From: Croceitalea marina
Lineage (GTDB): Bacteria > Bacteroidota > Bacteroidia > Flavobacteriales > Flavobacteriaceae
Direction: 5' to 3'
DNA length: 64,000 nucleotides
Assembly (NCBI RefSeq): GCF_042684265.1
Contig: NZ_JBHULB010000007.1
Location: 62,001-126,000, forward strand
Shown piece after piece: positions 62,032 through 64,000 of the stretch (its first letter is position 1; every line of letters starts with the position of its first letter). The notes under the pieces are model-generated. The model did no database searches. It was not told the DNA's origin and was given only the letters and a program-made list of their open reading frames with translations. The position numbers and the translations under genes were made by a program.

Positions 62032-62775
62032 TTAGCGATTGATCTCATCCAATAATTTTTGTTTTTTTACAATCTTTAATACTATGTAAATCATTGTTGA
62101 AGCCAAAGCACCATAAAACCAGAATTCAAATTCAATAGCCTTTCCTTTTACCATTTTGCCTGTAAAACTAAAAACCCAAAATATTAGAAACACGGCTGCT
62201 AAACCGTTTTTCTCTTTTTTTAATGCCTTTTTTATGCTAAAGGGATATTTGGCTTTTTGATAATATTTAAATGAGGGTATAAATGCAGGTGTGTTTTTTG
62301 CCCAATCCAGATAAGTGTCACCAAATTTTTGTATTAAAAAACTTTCTTCGGCATACATGATACGTTCATAATAAAATGCATATAACAAAATGAAGGCTAT
62401 CACAAACCAAGTGTTATTAGTGAGCATTGCCACGCCTAGCCACATAAAAAAATTACCCAAATATAAAGGATGCCTAACTATTGAATAGATGCCTGTTGTG
62501 TTCAGCTGTTCAGCAATTTGCCCTTCTTTTGTATTTCTTCCAGATGTGTTTTTAGGTGTATGAGCCACCGTGACCACTCTTATATATAAGCCAAATAAAC
62601 TAATGCTAAGCCAGATGTAGTTAAATAGTTCCGGTATCCGATTGTCTATTATTTTATTTTGATATTCAGAATGGATAAATACCGATAGACCGATAACCAA
62701 AATAATCAATGGTAAATAACTTCTATTTTTAAATAAAAAGTCACCTTGTGTTTTCAATTCTTCTTGTAGTGCCAT
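62032..62775 (-). CDS. Isoprenylcysteine methyltransferase-like membrane protein
   Basis: A 247-residue membrane protein with five hydrophobic segments. The signature GIYSIVRHPLYLGNFFMWLGVAM (about 96-118) and the later E-ESFLIQKFGDTYLDW (about 143-157) match the ICMT/PEMT-type methyltransferases. Known relatives methylate lipids or prenylated groups using SAM; the substrate here is unknown. Lies between the receptor operon and the AraC gene. Confidence 0.88.
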   Translation of the reverse strand: MALQEELKTQGDFLFKNRSYLPLIILVIGLSVFIHSEYQNKIIDNRIPELFNYIWLSISLFGLYIRVVTVAHTPKNTSGRNTKEGQIAEQLNTTGIYSIVRHPLYLGNFFMWLGVAMLTNNTWFVIAFILLYAFYYERIMYAEESFLIQKFGDTYLDWAKNTPAFIPSFKYYQKAKYPFSIKKALKKEKNGLAAVFLIFWVFSFTGKMVKGKAIEFEFWFYGALASTMIYIVLKIVKKQKLLDEINR

Positions 62776-62847
62776 GCTTTTAAGGATTTAATTACCCAAA
62801 GAACGAGATATCAATATACAAGATTATTTGCCAGTTGTCCAGAATGC

Positions 62848-63897
62848 TTATTCTGCACCTATTCTCTTTTTTTCAGCAATAGAATTCTTAAACTGTGTTG
62901 GTGTTATTCCCTTGATCTTCTTGAAAGTAGCATTAAAAGTGGACTTGGAACTAAAGCCAACTTCTGTTGCAATCCCCAAAAGGGTAAAATGGCCATGTTG
63001 TTCGTTTTCCAGGTTTTTTACAAACGCTTCAACCCTATATTCATTTACAAAATCCTGAAAACTTTTCTCTAAATGCAAGTTTAGAACTTCAGAAATATAC
63101 TGTCTTGGAATGCCTAATTCTTGAGATAATTTATGGATAGACAATTTTTGGTCTCTATATAATGCTTTACGTTGCATGGCATCCAACAACGCTGTTTTGT
63201 AGTTTTTAACTTGCTCTTTATTTAATTTTGAACCTTTGTATTTAGTTGGTTTGGATATTGGCAATAATTCTTTAGGCCAAATAATTAAATAATAGGTCAT
63301 GCTATAGAAAAGAAAAGCATATATGAGTAGAAGATAACTTTGGTATTGCACACTTTCTGATACGGCTATTGTTTTATATTCAGCCAACTCGGTCACTTCA
63401 TTAAAGTAATTAAACCCCATGAGCAGCACTATTGGTATTGTGAGGTATAAAATCCAATACTTTGATTTATTCTTAAACAAATCAAAAATGATATATACTA
63501 AATATCCCAAAAATGCAAAATCTATTAATTCTTCAGCAGCTTCAACAAACATGGTTTCTTCACCCTGATATAGCTCAATAGATTCCATAATAAAGTAAAG
63601 AATATTTGGTAAAAAGAACAATAAATCTTTTTTATTGAAATGTGTTTTTTCCGTTTTATAATACTTAAAGAATAGTAATAAAAAAGTAATGAACAAAGTA
63701 CTATCAGAAAGAAGCCAGTCTGCTCCTTCTTGAAAAAGATTATTGCTATCATCACCAATTATGAATAAAAGAATAGAAATAATACTTCCAACAAATAACC
63801 AGAATGTTGGTGTCTTATATTTACTACCCTTATGAAATAAAACAAGCAGTATAAAGACCCCTTGTATAACAGCTATTATTTGTACAGTTTTTAACAT
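62848..63897 (-). CDS. Membrane-anchored AraC-family regulator
   Basis: A 349-residue protein with seven hydrophobic segments in residues 1-210 and an AraC HTH domain at about 230-345. It has two helix-turn-helices: LSIHKLSQELGIPRQYISEVLN and FTLLGIATEVGFSSKSTFNATFKK, then GITPTQFKNS. The 7TM plus AraC layout is common in Flavobacteriia, where the sensor domain is thought to read an envelope or small-molecule cue. Likely regulator of the neighbouring receptor-DUF4249 genes. Confidence 0.9.
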   Translation of the reverse strand: MLKTVQIIAVIQGVFILLVLFHKGSKYKTPTFWLFVGSIISILLFIIGDDSNNLFQEGADWLLSDSTLFITFLLLFFKYYKTEKTHFNKKDLLFFLPNILYFIMESIELYQGEETMFVEAAEELIDFAFLGYLVYIIFDLFKNKSKYWILYLTIPIVLLMGFNYFNEVTELAEYKTIAVSESVQYQSYLLLIYAFLFYSMTYYLIIWPKELLPISKPTKYKGSKLNKEQVKNYKTALLDAMQRKALYRDQKLSIHKLSQELGIPRQYISEVLNLHLEKSFQDFVNEYRVEAFVKNLENEQHGHFTLLGIATEVGFSSKSTFNATFKKIKGITPTQFKNSIAEKKRIGAE

Positions 63898-63951
63898 CTT
63901 TAAAGAAATATAAAATAATTTAGATTTGGTTTTTCATTGGTCCAATTTAAA

Positions 63952-63982
63952 ATGCCCTCTATGGCAAAACCATGGAGGGCAT
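63952..63982. terminator. Hairpin near the window's right end
   Basis: ATGCCCTCTATGG (63952-63964) and CCATGGAGGGCAT (63970-63982) pair over 13 positions with one G-T-type mismatch around a 5-base loop. A short T-run occurs on the plus strand about ten bases later. It may end a gene located beyond the window. Confidence 0.4.
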
Positions 63983-64000
63983 CCATTTTGTGGTAAAGAA

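Overview
The window looks like a piece of a marine-type Flavobacteriaceae (Bacteroidota) genome. The signs are the Bacteroidota-type Tra proteins, lipoproteins with Cys lipoboxes, a SusC-like TonB receptor paired with a DUF4249 lipoprotein, start sites with little Shine-Dalgarno signal, and at least one good TTTG-N18-TAnnTTTG promoter. No species can be named from sequence alone.

Layout. (1) 1-5.3 kb is AT-rich flanking DNA: a partial and a tiny lipoprotein, a membrane protein of unknown function, and a HipBA-type kinase toxin/antitoxin pair divergent from a DUF2971 gene, with a shared operator region. (2) An initiator tRNA-fMet gene at 5252-5324 is followed at once by a terminator and a tyrosine integrase. 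This is the usual left end of an integrative conjugative element (ICE). (3) 6.7-45.4 kb is the ICE backbone, visibly more GC-rich: relaxase and MobC with a candidate oriT, an AbiE-type toxin-antitoxin pair, a PRTRC cassette (ubiquitin-like protein, ThiF/E1-like and E2-like proteins), a 1671-residue methylase-helicase, an M23 peptidase, two primase/Toprim-like genes, a coupling ATPase, and a ParA-TraB-TraE-F-G-I-J-K-M-N-O-Q transfer operon. The operon ends in an unusually long, repeat-built TraQ-like lipoprotein. (4) 45.5-57.5 kb is a metal-oriented block: a sorbosone-dehydrogenase-like protein, DUF305, two small HMA proteins, a Cys-rich four-helix copper protein, a tyrosinase-vWA protein broken by a frameshift, an M90 peptidase, a CopA P-type ATPase, and a GDCCVxC-MerTP-ArsR group with a strong ArsR-type operator. 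(5) 57.5-64 kb is very AT-rich: a methyltransferase, an AraC remnant, DUF4249 plus a TonB receptor, an isoprenylcysteine-methyltransferase-like membrane protein and a membrane-bound AraC regulator.

How it fits together. Integrase and tRNA define attL. MobC and relaxase would act at the oriT candidate at 8308-8381, the T4CP at 29.6 kb would couple the nicked DNA to the Tra channel, and the methylase-helicase and AbiE/PRTRC genes are plausibly host-interaction cargo. The metal block is likely selectable cargo or an adjacent island. No attR was found, so the right end of the ICE is unknown and may lie beyond the window. All functional statements come from motif recognition by eye; no database search was run.
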